From the NCBI GenBank assembly GCA_963733145.1, contig CAVTCJ010000017.1:159326-223325 (forward strand): a stretch of 64,000 nt of DNA, read 5' to 3'. Of the stretch, positions 9,306-18,268 are shown in pieces. Every line of letters starts with the position of its first letter. Positions within the stretch are counted from its first letter, which is position 1. This DNA comes from JAHIKV01 sp963733145. Its GTDB lineage: Bacteria; Planctomycetota; Planctomycetia; Pirellulales; Thermoguttaceae. A program made the position numbers and the translations under genes. The notes below the pieces were generated by a model, which saw nothing but the letters and a program-made list of their open reading frames with translations, was not told the DNA's origin and ran no database searches.

Positions 9306-10292
9306 CTATTTCTTTTTCTCTTCCGGCGCGAAGCGGCGATTGAAGACCTCGGGATCGAAGGGATCGGCCGGCTGGAGCGGAGCGGCCTTTTGGGCCTCGT
9401 CGGCGGGCAATTTCCGCGGCGTCGAGACCGACGGCGGCGCCTGCGGCGTCTGCGCCGCGGACTCGCCGGCAAGCATGTACGCCCAAATCAGCAGGCGCTG
9501 AAATTGCTCTGCCTGGTGTTCGGTGAACACGGCTTGCTTTACCGTGCCGTGAGGGTTGCCGCAGGCTCGGATGAAGCGGCTCGACTCCGGATTCTTGCGG
9601 TCGATGAACTGCAAGACGGAGTACAAGTTCCGTTGCGTCGTGCGGCGCGAGGGCGATTTGTCCCGGGAAACCCGAAACAGCCGCATGGGCACGGCCGAAG
9701 TGGGCCCGTGGCAGCCCGCGCCGATGCAATGGTTCATCAGCACCGGCTGAACCGATTGCGTGAAGGCCTCGACGGCCCGGTAGGGCAGGCCGCGGATCAT
9801 CCGATCCAATTCCGTGTTGGACGGTCCGGCCGTGAAATGGTTTTCCGTTTCCGGCGCCGGCGGCGGCGCCATGGCCATCTTCAACCGGCGTTCCAGCAGC
9901 CCGATCATCGGGTGCTCTGGGTCGGCGATTTTCGCGTCGGTCAACTCCACGGCCGCGTGGCCAAACAACTTCTGACGGATGCACCACTGGGCCAGCTTGA
10001 GATGGTGGTGAACGTTTCCGACTTGGATTTGCGCCCGTTTTCGCCGATAGCCGTCTTCGAGGTTGTCGCAGACCATTTCTACGTCGGATTGCTTCACGCG
10101 GATTTGCCCGTTGGGCAAATCGACGACATAGAAACCGTCGGCCTGGGAGATGCGTCCCTCGATGACCGCGCCGTTGCGGAGGAGGAGCAATTTTTGGGCC
10201 GGCGGCGCGGCGGGGAAGTCCGCCCGGGCGAAAAACGCCGCCAAGGCAACGATCGCGGCGGCTACGGCTGCTTGTATAGTGCGGGTGAGCAT
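9306..10292 (-). CDS. Secreted protein with a CxxxxCH (haem-like) motif
   Basis: The start at 10292 gives a signal peptide (MLTRTIQAAVAAAIVALAAF, cut near ARA); an upstream in-frame start at 10331 would add 13 residues. The ~328-residue protein has a short N-terminal beta region (LLLRNGAVIEGRISQADG and VDLPNGQIRVKQSDVE, resembling an SH3-like segment), then SVQPVLMNHCIGAGCHGPTS. That motif is CxxxxCH, close to but not the canonical CxxCH of c-type cytochromes. Its setting (VQPVL...C..CH) recalls the planctomycete cytochrome-like domains of DUF1549/DUF1553 proteins. The C-terminus is proline- and lysine-rich. Exported, possibly haem-binding; function unknown. Confidence 0.65.
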   Translation of the reverse strand: MLTRTIQAAVAAAIVALAAFFARADFPAAPPAQKLLLLRNGAVIEGRISQADGFYVVDLPNGQIRVKQSDVEMVCDNLEDGYRRKRAQIQVGNVHHHLKLAQWCIRQKLFGHAAVELTDAKIADPEHPMIGLLERRLKMAMAPPPAPETENHFTAGPSNTELDRMIRGLPYRAVEAFTQSVQPVLMNHCIGAGCHGPTSAVPMRLFRVSRDKSPSRRTTQRNLYSVLQFIDRKNPESSRFIRACGNPHGTVKQAVFTEHQAEQFQRLLIWAYMLAGESAAQTPQAPPSVSTPRKLPADEAQKAAPLQPADPFDPEVFNRRFAPEEKKK

Positions 10293-10391
10293 AGCGTGTG
10301 GAAGGGTAGGTATTTCAAGCCTCCGGGTCAAGGCCGAAATTCGTGCCTTCGTTTAACCCCAATACCGTTCAATTAAGACTGCTGTCATCTC

Positions 10392-10479
10392 ATGTTGGGG
10401 TGGCAGTTGTACTGCCACCCCTGATTTGTCGCTGTTTCACGGGGTGGCAGTACAACTGCCACCGCAACATGGCCGTCGC
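10392..10479. repeat. Paired hairpins GGGGTGGCAGTTGTACTGCC
   Basis: GGGGTGGCAGTTGTACTGCC followed by ACCCC is a palindrome, and GGGGTGGCAGTACAACTGCC follows 35 bases later. The outer flanks ATGTTG and CAACAT are also inverted. No gene is seen in 10332-10587. Confidence 0.7.
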
Positions 10480-10587
10480 CGTTGGCTCCGGGTTAAACAA
10501 ACCGCATACGCCCTTCAATTTGCCGTGGTGATGGTTACAATGTAGCTTGCGCGGTTTGGGAAGCCCGATCTCTTGGAGGACATCACA

Positions 10588-11712
10588 ATGCGTTCCGACC
10601 TGCCAACTTGTTTATCCATCATATTCTTTGCACCCTTCCTGCTCTCGGTTCTATATTCCGCGAAACCGGCGCGGGCGGCCGAGGCCGGGCCGGCCCTGAG
10701 CCGGCAACAGGCGTCCCGCTTCGCCCGGCTCGCGCTGAAAGGCATCACGACCGAGTTCCCCAACAAACCGGGGCACGTCATCAACAACGCCGCCGACGTA
10801 AAACGGCCCCGCGATTTGCACCCGGCCTTCTTCGGCTCGTTCGACTGGCACTCGTCGGTCCACAGCCATTGGATGCTGGTCAGGCTGCTGCGGATGTTCC
10901 CCGAACTGCCCGAGGCCGGAGAAATCCGCGCCGTGCTGAACCGACACTTAACGGCCGAGAACCTGCAAGCCGAGGCCGATTATTTCGCGCAGCCGAATCA
11001 CGGCACGTTCGAGCGGACCTATGGCTGGGCCTGGCTGCTGAAGCTGGCCGAGGAGCTGCGCGGCTGGAAAGACCCCGATGCCGGGCGCTGGTCGAAAAAC
11101 CTGCAACCGCTGGCCGACGCAATCGTGGTCGGATACCTTAAATTTCTCCCCAAGCAGACGTACCCCATCCGCACCGGAGTCCATCCGAACACCGCTTTCG
11201 GCTTGGCGTTCGCGCTGGACTTCGCCCGGGCGGCCGGCAATCGGCCGCTGGAGAAACTGATCGAACGGCGCAGCCGGGACTATTACGCCCATGACGCCGC
11301 GATTCCGGCCGCCTGGGAGCCGGGCGGGATGGACTTCTTCTCGCCCAGCCTGATCGAGGCCGACCTTATGAGACGCGTCCTGAACCACGACGAGTTCGGC
11401 GACTGGCTGCGGCGATTTCTGCCGGGACTCGAACGCGGCGAGCCGAAATCGCTCCTCACGCCGGCCACCGTAACCGATCGCACCGACCCCTTGCTGGTCC
11501 ACCTGGACGGGTTGAACCTGAGTCGGGCGTGGTGCATGAGGAACATCGCCGCCGCCTTGCCAAAGGACGATCCGGCGCGTAAAATCCTGATCGAATCGGC
11601 TGCCCGGCACGCTGCGGCGGCCCTCGGCCACGTGGCCAGCGGCGACTATGCGGGCGAGCACTGGCTGGCCTCTTTCGCGGTTTATATGCTCTCCACGCCC
11701 GCGGAGGAATGA
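10588..11712 (+). CDS. DUF2891 family secreted protein
   Basis: This ~374-residue protein begins at 10588 with a signal peptide (hydrophobic stretch CLSIIFFAPFLLSVLYSA, cut near ARAAEA); an in-frame start at 10573 lies only five codons upstream. The motif HPAFFGSFDWHSSVHSHWML is the hallmark of DUF2891, and ERTYGWAWLLKLAEEL and HPNTAFGLAFALDFA fit an alpha/alpha-barrel of the kind seen in glycan-active enzymes. I infer a possible role in polysaccharide breakdown outside the cytoplasm, but no activity is established for the family to my knowledge. It stands alone, followed by a family C palindrome. Confidence 0.85.
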   Translation: MRSDLPTCLSIIFFAPFLLSVLYSAKPARAAEAGPALSRQQASRFARLALKGITTEFPNKPGHVINNAADVKRPRDLHPAFFGSFDWHSSVHSHWMLVRLLRMFPELPEAGEIRAVLNRHLTAENLQAEADYFAQPNHGTFERTYGWAWLLKLAEELRGWKDPDAGRWSKNLQPLADAIVVGYLKFLPKQTYPIRTGVHPNTAFGLAFALDFARAAGNRPLEKLIERRSRDYYAHDAAIPAAWEPGGMDFFSPSLIEADLMRRVLNHDEFGDWLRRFLPGLERGEPKSLLTPATVTDRTDPLLVHLDGLNLSRAWCMRNIAAALPKDDPARKILIESAARHAAAALGHVASGDYAGEHWLASFAVYMLSTPAEE

Positions 11713-11737
11713 GCGAGACATCAAACACAACCACGGC

Positions 11738-11770
11738 CAAACGCCCCACGACTGCGGTCGCGGGGCGTTT
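11738..11770. repeat. Family C palindromic repeat, copy 2
   Basis: AAACGCCCC and GGGGCGTTT are inverted ends around the core ACGACTGCGGTCGC. It lies in the gap between the DUF2891 and SDR genes. Confidence 0.7.
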
Positions 11771-11840
11771 ATACAAAAACATCCGGCGATTATAATCGCA
11801 CTCAACCATCGTTTGTCGCAACTTTTGCTTGCGGCGCAAC

Positions 11841-12716
11841 ATGTACAGCCCACACATCGGTTCCGGCCCCAAGCGTTTTTGTCTCATTTCCGGCGCGTCG
11901 ACCGGCATCGGCCGGGCGTGCGCGCTCGAGTTGGACCGCCGCGGTTTCCACGTCTTCGCCGGCGTGCGGTCGGACGAGGCCGCGGAGGGGCTGCGGGCCG
12001 CGGCCTCCGATCGGCTGACGCCTGTGCGGCTCGACGTGACGGTCACCGCGGAGATTGCCGCCGCGGCGGTGCAAATCGCCGCGGCTGCGGGCGAGTCGGG
12101 CTTGGCCGGCCTGGTGAACAACGCCGGCATCGGCGTGCCCGGCCCCTGGGAACTGCTGCCGCTCGATTTGTTCCGCCGGCAACTCGAAGTAAACATCATC
12201 GGCCAGTTGGCGGTCACTCAGGCGTGTCTCCCACTGTTGCGTAAGGGGCGCGGGCGAGTGGTCAACATCAGCTCAATCAACGGCGGCTTGGCCGTGCCGT
12301 ATCTGGGCGCTTATTCCGCCTCGAAGTTCGGCCTGGAGGCGTTTACCGATTCGCTCCGCACCGAGGTTCGCAATTTCGGCATCCAGGTTTCGTCCGTCGC
12401 GCCGGGCGCGATCGACACGCCGATCTGGGAAAAATCCGCGGCCCTGGCCGACCAGTTGTCGTCCGGCGTCAGCCCCGAGACGGTCGCGCTCTATCAATCC
12501 GATCTGGAGGCCATGCGTCTGGCCGCGGCCCGGGCCGCTCGCGGCGCCGCTCCGGTCGAGCGCGTAGTTCGGGCCGTGGTCCACGCGCTCACTGCCAAGC
12601 GGCCGAAAACCCACTACTATCTCGGCTGGGACGTCCGCTTCTGCTTCAAATGCCTCAAAATGATCTCCGACCGGCTCCGCGATCGGATCGTCCGAAAGTT
12701 CATGGGCGTGCGGTAA
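11841..12716 (+). CDS. Short-chain dehydrogenase/reductase
   Basis: This 291-residue classical SDR has the Rossmann cofactor motif LISGASTGIGRA (TGxxxGIG type), the NNAG motif (GLVNNAGIGVPG), a catalytic serine in VVNISSINGG and the YxxxK pair in YSASKFG. It uses NAD(P)H to reduce or oxidise an alcohol/ketone whose identity is not visible. The ATG at 11841 is preferred; a TTG at 11829 is in frame but adds nothing recognisable. The C-terminal ~60 residues are basic and moderately hydrophobic, like SDRs that act on lipids or retinoid-type substrates near membranes. Single gene; no operon partner. Confidence 0.92.
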   Translation: MYSPHIGSGPKRFCLISGASTGIGRACALELDRRGFHVFAGVRSDEAAEGLRAAASDRLTPVRLDVTVTAEIAAAAVQIAAAAGESGLAGLVNNAGIGVPGPWELLPLDLFRRQLEVNIIGQLAVTQACLPLLRKGRGRVVNISSINGGLAVPYLGAYSASKFGLEAFTDSLRTEVRNFGIQVSSVAPGAIDTPIWEKSAALADQLSSGVSPETVALYQSDLEAMRLAAARAARGAAPVERVVRAVVHALTAKRPKTHYYLGWDVRFCFKCLKMISDRLRDRIVRKFMGVR

Positions 12717-12808
12717 AGACGTAGGACAGCAGACGTAATTGGTGTAGGTTATGCTTCAACCAGTAGGTTATGCTTCAGCCTAGCGCGGCTTAGCCGCAAC
12801 CAATTGTG

Positions 12809-12881
12809 GTCTTGGGTCTTGGGTCTTAGGTCTTGGGTCTTCGTGCCAAGACCTAAGACCCAAGACCTAAGACCCAAGACC
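12809..12881. repeat. Hairpin with tandem 7-mer arms (CTTGGGT)n
   Basis: The left arm repeats CTTGGGT/CTTAGGT four times and the right arm repeats ACCTAAG/ACCCAAG four times in the complementary order, with CTTCGTGCCAAG at the tip. The stem is about 30 bp. Nearby, GTAGGTTATGCTT occurs twice at 12744-12776. No gene is seen in 12717-13035. Confidence 0.8.
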
Positions 12882-13035
12882 GTCAAAGATTGAGGACGAT
12901 TTCTCAATCCCAAAAACTAATGGCATAACACAGCAGTCTGGTTAATGACGCGCACATTGGCGATTGAACCATTATGATGGAGGATTGCCTACGATGCTGT
13001 TATGCGAAAGCATAACCTACGATTTTTTAGCCATC

Positions 13036-13482
13036 CTACTCCCGGAACAGACTGATAAGATACTCCCGGGCCGCGGCGGCGATGCCGGGGCTTTGACTCT
13101 CGCGGGGGCCGGCCACGTTGAGCACTTCCACCGCGTTGTGCGTCAGCCAATCGCGGACCACCGCCGGCTCGATAAAGCCGCCGAGATCGACGACCAGCCG
13201 GGGCCGGCCGTGCCGCTTCGCCAGCCGGAGGGTCAACTCCGTGCCGCCCGAGAGCGGACCGCGGCAGAAAATCAGCGTGGCGTCGCCGTCGAGCACGTTC
13301 CGTTCGGTCCGCTCGGGATAGTCGGTTGAATCGGTCTCGGCGAGGTTGTAGCTGGAAGGGATCCGCCCGTCCTCGGCCGTGCGGCCGCGCGGGCACCAGC
13401 CGCCGTGGGGCAATCCCAGTTCGATGGCCGCGTCGAGCGCGCCGCGGTCGACGCCGGTTTGTCCGCCGGAAATGATTTTCAT
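13036..13482 (-). CDS. SLOG-type putative molybdenum carrier protein
   Basis: The 148-residue protein begins MKIISGGQTGVDRGALDAAI, the glycine-rich nucleotide-binding start of the YpsA/LOG-like SLOG superfamily. GGWCPRGRTAEDGRIP and later SGGTELTLRLAKRHGRP fit the family annotated in Pfam as 'putative molybdenum carrier'. That name rests on few data; a nucleotide- or nucleotide-derivative-binding role is the safer inference. Length is normal and there is no export signal. It is convergent with nothing close: a field of family E repeats separates it from the large secreted gene upstream. Confidence 0.8.
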   Translation of the reverse strand: MKIISGGQTGVDRGALDAAIELGLPHGGWCPRGRTAEDGRIPSSYNLAETDSTDYPERTERNVLDGDATLIFCRGPLSGGTELTLRLAKRHGRPRLVVDLGGFIEPAVVRDWLTHNAVEVLNVAGPRESQSPGIAAAAREYLISLFRE

Positions 13483-13493
13483 CCCGCGCTGCC

Positions 13494-13602
13494 CTCACCC
13501 CCAGCCCCTCTCCCAAAGGGAGAGGGGAGACTATTTTCGCTGCGCTCACCCCCGGACCCTCTCCCGACCAACCTTCGGTCGGTGCCCGGAGAGGGGAGAC
13601 TA
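13494..13602. repeat. Family E repeat (CCTCTCCCAAAGGGAGAGG), intergenic copies
   Basis: Two units CTCACCCCCAGCCCCTCTCC and CTCACCCCCGGACCCTCTCC each close with GGAGAGGGGAGACTATT. The same family is translated in frame at 31351-31471, 31567-31607 and 35935-35972. Confidence 0.85.
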
Positions 13603-16284
13603 TTATTTCGGCGGCATCTGCATGATGACTTCAGCGTGGGCGGAGACCGATTTTTCGGTCATCGTTGCTTCCAGGTCCAGGCCGCGGAACCAGTTCAGGG
13701 GCGGCGACCGGTATCCGTCCGGGGCGTGAACTTTCAGGAATCCGCCCGACGGCCCGTTCTGCAACGCGGTCGAGGTCCACTCCTCAGCGTCGCCGGGCTG
13801 CAGGATGTATTTTCCGCCCAGGGGGCATTTCATCCTGGCGTCCAGCAGAAACTCGGCGGTCTCCAGCCGCTTCGCCGCCGGGACGTGAAGCTGCTGGCCG
13901 AGCGCGTGCAGGAAGCGGAGATTGCCCAGCGAGGTCTCCCGCGTGCGGGCGTAGGCCAGGTCGTTCAGCGCCGGCGTGAGCCGGGCGTTCGATACGTCGC
14001 CGACGTGCAGGCGGACCTGCGCCGGCCGCTGGGCCTGCTCGAAGCGAAGTTGCGGCACGACGCTGTCCAGCACCTCGCGCTGGAACGAGAAGACGATGAA
14101 CTGGCCGTATTGCCGCCGCCAGCCCCCCAGCGGCGAAACGGTGTAGCCGGCGGGATCGGAATAGGGCGGGATGCCGATGTTCAGAAAGCCGAGCACGCCC
14201 AGCTCGCCGGTCGTGCCCACGTAGCCCACCAGGAAATCGCGCAACCTCCCCACGGGGAGCCAACTGGTCGCGCCGCCGTCGGCCGGCGGGCCCACGTCGC
14301 GCAGCCCGGCGAATATCCGCTGGTTGGTCAGCACCATCTCCAGCGCGGCCATGTCGCCGGGGATGGGCGACAATTGTTGGGCGTCGGCCGGACCGAGCCA
14401 CTGCTTCAGCGTCGTAAAATGTTCCGGCGCGAAGGGGCTCATCAGCACGTCCACCACCACGTGCTCGCGGTCACCGCTGAGCGGAGTCCGTTTCACTCCG
14501 GCAATGATCGGGTCCATCCGTCCCCAGTGGGCGCGGTAATACTCGGCGAACTTGGCGTACTCGGACAATTCCGCCTGCGAGATTTTATCGACTACCGCGT
14601 CGGCCACGGGCAGGAACGAGCCGCGCCGTCCCCGCACGTTGTCGTATGCCTTGCCGTCGGCGAGGACCGTGCGGCTGCCGTCGGGCAGGGGACCGAACTC
14701 CGGCGGCAACAGCCCCGCGGAGATCAGTTGCTCGATGGTCTCGCCCGGCCGGCCCTCGGCCGCGGCCGCCAAGCGGGCCAGCTCGACCAACTCGATGTCC
14801 GCCGTCGCTTGCAGCCGCCGCGCCATCTCCACCCGATAACACGGGCCGGTGATGTTGCGGAAAAACGCGTCCGACATGTACAGCCAGATCGTATCGTTGC
14901 GGCTGAGCGGCATCAGGCTGCGGGCATGTTGGAAGTCCGTCAACGCGCCCAGCGAGCCGGCGCCGGAGGCCGTGTCCAAAAACATCCCGGCCAAGGACCT
15001 CGACGTGGTGATGAAATGATAATCGCCGTCGGATACGTAATACGAGCGGACGGTTCCGTCGGGCGAAGACAAATATGACACGGGGTGATCGTGGATCGTG
15101 ATCTTATCTTCCTTCACCCCGCCCTGGGCCAGCCGTTCGGTCCGCTGCTGGATGATGCTCGTCGAGAAGGCCAAATTATTTCGCGCCTGGAAGAGAATCC
15201 CGTACGAAGCGCCCTCGCGGAAGAACATGTCCGTGCCGATGATGGCCACGTCGGCGGCGATCGTGTTGCCCAGCATCCGCGAGAGAACCGTCTGCTTGAG
15301 CACGAGTTGCCGCTCCATCTTACTGCTCAGGCCGCGGTCCAACCCCCGCAGGGCGAGCAGGTTTTGGGCGTCGCCGCCCCAGCGGGCAAGCGTGTCTTGC
15401 AGCCAGAGGAAGTTGTTGAAATTGCCGAAGCGGACGTAATAACACGAGGCCGGAACGCGCATCGCCAGCGGCTCCACCGGCACGTCCTTCGCCGGCTCGG
15501 GATAAACGAGTTCCGGCTGGGGGGGAATGACTGGCAATGGTTTGTCGGCCGGCAGGCCCAGGTTGTTCAGCCCCAGGATGCGGTCCTGCATCATCGACAT
15601 CCGCACCGACTCCGTGCCCAGGTTGAAGCCCAATTCCTTGCGCAGTTCGGCGTAGGACAACGGCGTCTGCTTTTCCTGCGGCAGAATGAGATTCAGACGC
15701 CGGGCAAGCATCGTCGTCAGGTACGTATCGACCACCGGCGGAAAGTCCGGCTCCGGCGCCAGCAGCGCCGGCGGCGCGGCGTACTGCTTCCACCACAGGT
15801 TCAGCAACTTCTGATGAACAGCCGGGGCCTTGACCGGCACGAGCTTCACGGTGATACTCGCGCCGGCGTGCAACGTCAGGTCCAACGGGCCGTCGCCCTG
15901 GAAGAGGAAGTAGATGGTCGTTCGCGGCGGGCGATCGAGGATGCCGCGGAGCAGCCCTCCAACCTGCCTGCGGACCGGCCCGCCGCTGGTCAGCGGAGTC
16001 CCCTCGCGGAGCAATTCCTTCATCAATCGGCCGAAAGCGGGATTGTCGAGCACCGGGTAGAGCGCGCGGCCGTCCTTCTCGGTCAGTCCGATCCCCTCGG
16101 CGCCCAGCGGCTGGGGCAGGTTGTTTTGCGGCAGATCGCAGACGATCCGTCCCACGCCGAACGGTTTTCCGGCCACGGCCTCGGCCTCCAGGACGATTTG
16201 CGCGGAAAGCGTCGAGCACCAGCCAGCCGCCGCGAGGAACGCGGCCGTGAGCGCCGCAAGCGATATTTTTCGTCGTATGCACAT
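13603..16284 (-). CDS. Large secreted planctomycete protein, 893 residues
   Basis: An N-terminal signal peptide is clear (RRKISLAALTAAFLAAAGWC, cut near LSAQ). The remainder is a globular protein without membrane segments, low-complexity regions or catalytic motifs I recognise. Regions such as ASCYYVRFGNFNNFLWLQDT, and YYVSDGDYHFITTSRSLAGM resemble uncharacterised long planctomycete exported proteins. It is an uninterrupted frame of 2682 bases, notable in this frame-broken window. The gene is alone; family E repeats abut its stop (the TAA overlaps the repeat tail) and family C repeats lie upstream. Role unknown; an extracytoplasmic structural or scaffold role is a guess. Confidence 0.75.
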   Translation of the reverse strand: MCIRRKISLAALTAAFLAAAGWCSTLSAQIVLEAEAVAGKPFGVGRIVCDLPQNNLPQPLGAEGIGLTEKDGRALYPVLDNPAFGRLMKELLREGTPLTSGGPVRRQVGGLLRGILDRPPRTTIYFLFQGDGPLDLTLHAGASITVKLVPVKAPAVHQKLLNLWWKQYAAPPALLAPEPDFPPVVDTYLTTMLARRLNLILPQEKQTPLSYAELRKELGFNLGTESVRMSMMQDRILGLNNLGLPADKPLPVIPPQPELVYPEPAKDVPVEPLAMRVPASCYYVRFGNFNNFLWLQDTLARWGGDAQNLLALRGLDRGLSSKMERQLVLKQTVLSRMLGNTIAADVAIIGTDMFFREGASYGILFQARNNLAFSTSIIQQRTERLAQGGVKEDKITIHDHPVSYLSSPDGTVRSYYVSDGDYHFITTSRSLAGMFLDTASGAGSLGALTDFQHARSLMPLSRNDTIWLYMSDAFFRNITGPCYRVEMARRLQATADIELVELARLAAAAEGRPGETIEQLISAGLLPPEFGPLPDGSRTVLADGKAYDNVRGRRGSFLPVADAVVDKISQAELSEYAKFAEYYRAHWGRMDPIIAGVKRTPLSGDREHVVVDVLMSPFAPEHFTTLKQWLGPADAQQLSPIPGDMAALEMVLTNQRIFAGLRDVGPPADGGATSWLPVGRLRDFLVGYVGTTGELGVLGFLNIGIPPYSDPAGYTVSPLGGWRRQYGQFIVFSFQREVLDSVVPQLRFEQAQRPAQVRLHVGDVSNARLTPALNDLAYARTRETSLGNLRFLHALGQQLHVPAAKRLETAEFLLDARMKCPLGGKYILQPGDAEEWTSTALQNGPSGGFLKVHAPDGYRSPPLNWFRGLDLEATMTEKSVSAHAEVIMQMPPK

Positions 16285-16367
16285 GGTGATGGTCTCCTGT
16301 CACAGGACAGCGATCGGCGACGATTATTGGACAACCTAATGATAACGCTTTTATGCTTGATGGGAAA

Positions 16368-16520
16368 CGCCCCGCGAACGCGGTACCGGGGGGGGATGAC
16401 GGCGGGGAAAAACATCATCCTACCGAAAAAAACGCCTCGCGACTGCGGTCGCGGGGCGTTTGAGGTTTGGTAATGCGTCTTGCTTTACGCCATCCCCCCG
16501 GGCCGCAGCCCCGGGGGCGT
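16368..16520. repeat. Family C and related GC palindromes upstream of the 893-residue gene
   Basis: AACGCCTCGCGACTGCGGTC closing with GCGGGGCGTTT lies at 16430-16461; partial relatives are at 16368-16395 (AACGCCCCGCGAACGCGG) and 16486-16520 (CCCCGGGCCGCAGCCCCGGG). No gene is present in 16285-16566. Confidence 0.65.
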
Positions 16521-16566
16521 TTGATGACAAATAATTGATAAGGCGTATCTGCTACTGGAGAGAATA

Positions 16567-17085
16567 TTATTTCTTCATTGCGCCTAGCGGCAGCACGGTC
16601 TTGCCGTAGACCTCGTTCAGCACCTGCGCCAGTCCGGTGTAAATTGCGGAGAAGCCGCAGAACACGCCTTCGTAGCCGGTGAAATGTTTGAAGGCGGGGC
16701 TGGCGTTAGTGTAATCGCCGATGGCCAGCAGAAAGAACAAAACCGCCAACGTGCCAAAAACCACCTGCAAAGCGACGTTGAGCCGGAGGGTGCCGATGAA
16801 CATTACGGCGGTGAAAATTCCCCACATGGCGAGATAGGCGGCCTTGGCCGTTTCATCGGAAGACGCCACCCAGCCGGTTTTCGGCAGGAGAACCAGGGCC
16901 ACGAACGAGAGCCAAAAGAGACCGTAGGAAAGGAAGGCGGTGGTGCCGAAGGTGTTGCCTTTCTTCCATTCCATGATGCCGGCGAAGACTTGGGCGAGGC
17001 CGCCGTAACATATTCCCATCGCCAGAATCATGCTGTTCAGCTCAAAGCAGCCCGAGTTGTGCAGATTGAGCAACACGGTCGTCAT
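16567..17085 (-). CDS. Acetate/succinate transporter, GPR1/FUN34/SatP family
   Basis: This is a six-helix inner-membrane transporter of the AceTr family, which moves acetate or succinate. Segments such as NSMILAMGICYGGLAQVFAG, YGLFWLSFVALVLL and TLAVLFFLLAIGDY are membrane helices. The conserved family N-terminus NPAPLGLLGFG is encoded just upstream of the ATG at 17085, in the same frame, but no start codon lies between it and a stop at 17158. An ATG at 17161 in another frame would supply the start if one base were wrong. The true gene is therefore probably 16567-17161 with a one-base error near its 5' end. It is a single gene, so its substrate cannot be read from context. Confidence 0.88.
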   Translation of the reverse strand: MTTVLLNLHNSGCFELNSMILAMGICYGGLAQVFAGIMEWKKGNTFGTTAFLSYGLFWLSFVALVLLPKTGWVASSDETAKAAYLAMWGIFTAVMFIGTLRLNVALQVVFGTLAVLFFLLAIGDYTNASPAFKHFTGYEGVFCGFSAIYTGLAQVLNEVYGKTVLPLGAMKK

Positions 17086-17358
17086 ACCGAATCCGAGTAG
17101 GCCGAGGGGCGCCGGGTTGGCGGTTGTGTCCTTGATTTGAGTCTGAGTCTGGTTCGTTCATGGCGATATTGGGTTGAAGGTTAAACGGAGAAAGGAAAAG
17201 CCAGGAAAAGCCAACTTATAGCATAATTTCCCCACCGGTCAAGGGGGTAATGGCAAAAAGGCCGTATTGGTTCCACCTTTTCGCGGCGTTTTACTGGTGT
17301 GGCCTGAAAATGCAAGGTAGGCTTTATCGGAACAGGTATGGCTCCTGGAGAAACAGGT

Positions 17359-17793
17359 ATGGCTGGCTACAACAAGGTGTATTTCGTTGGTGGTGAGGGG
17401 GGCTTCGGTGGGTCCGACGGCGTGAACCCCATCTACTTCCAAATTCTGATTGGCGATGCCGGTCGCCAATGGCTTGAGCCCCACTATTTCAAGGGTTCGA
17501 TTAGGCCGTTAGGCAACGTACAAGCCATTATCCCCGAACGGCCCGATCATCCCCTTGCCCTGCTCGATAGCTGCATCGCGTTTTACCCCCAACATTTCCA
17601 AGCGTGTCCGACGCTGTCCGTCGTTGAGAGGGCATTGCTCGGCGCCACCCGACTCGACTTTGACCAAGGCCGCGGCAAAATCCCAACCGAATGGGATCAG
17701 TTGCGCGAAGAGGCGATGCCATGGTTCAAGGATCTGCACATCTGGGAGGCGAAATTGCAGTACGTCAACCTAGAGGCGCTGAGCAGAAAATGA
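17359..17793 (+). CDS. Hypothetical protein, 144 residues
   Basis: I do not recognise this protein. From the ATG at 17359 it begins MAGYNKVYFVGGEGGFGGSD and is a soluble, mixed alpha/beta sequence with several Trp, Pro and His residues and no signal peptide, helix-turn-helix or membrane segment. The glycine-rich GGEGGFGGSDG near the N-terminus may be a loop. It lies in a stretch with small orphan genes and a broken transposase just downstream (17.3-18.9 kb), which suggests an accessory rather than core role. Confidence 0.5.
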   Translation: MAGYNKVYFVGGEGGFGGSDGVNPIYFQILIGDAGRQWLEPHYFKGSIRPLGNVQAIIPERPDHPLALLDSCIAFYPQHFQACPTLSVVERALLGATRLDFDQGRGKIPTEWDQLREEAMPWFKDLHIWEAKLQYVNLEALSRK

Positions 17794-17874
17794 AGCGTGG
17801 GCCAACCCGCCCTACACTTGCCCCCCGAAGTAGGCATGCTCCGTCGGACGCCCAATTTTCCGGAGCCCACGACG

Positions 17875-18120
17875 TCAACTGGCCGCCGAGGCACCGTTGA
17901 GCACTTCCATACGTGTAATATGCACGAGCGCGCACGTGACGGCCCGTTCTGCCGGCCCATCGGGTCCGCGAGGCCCAGGAACGGCCACCAGAACCGTCGA
18001 CCGGAAGACGATAGCATTGTCCGGATGGCGCACTTCGTACTGTTGGTCATCGGACAGTGAAAGCCTGAAAGGCTGGAATGGCCTAGTGCGAAGCATTTGC
18101 AGAACGTCGTCCGGTCTCAT
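17875..18120 (-). CDS. Small planctomycete protein (PDDVLxxLRxRPFxPF type)
   Basis: The 81 residues begin at 18120 with MRPDDVLQMLRTRPFQPFRL, a pattern I recognise from many short uncharacterised planctomycete proteins, followed by LSDDQQYEVRHPDNAIVF and a C-terminal beta hairpin (ALVHITRMEVL). A start at 18141 would add seven residues. No enzyme motif is visible; it looks like a compact single-domain beta protein. Such genes occur in many scattered copies per genome, often near mobile DNA, and here it is next to an ISKra4-like remnant. Confidence 0.6.
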   Translation of the reverse strand: MRPDDVLQMLRTRPFQPFRLSLSDDQQYEVRHPDNAIVFRSTVLVAVPGPRGPDGPAERAVTCALVHITRMEVLNGASAAS

Positions 18121-18268
18121 AAGCAACCTCCTCTGATTCACAATACTACACGGTGCTGTTCGGGATTGCTAATACGCGCTCGCTGCCACCACCTTCTTAA
18201 TTCTAACAACATCAAATCCGGCGTCAACGCTGGTTCATCGCGGTGTGTGACCAGCGTTCTGGGCGGCC

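Noticed and set aside
13405..15078. Long + strand frame opposite the 893-residue gene
   Set aside because: The minus-strand frame has a signal peptide and full length; this one has neither and crosses family E repeats.
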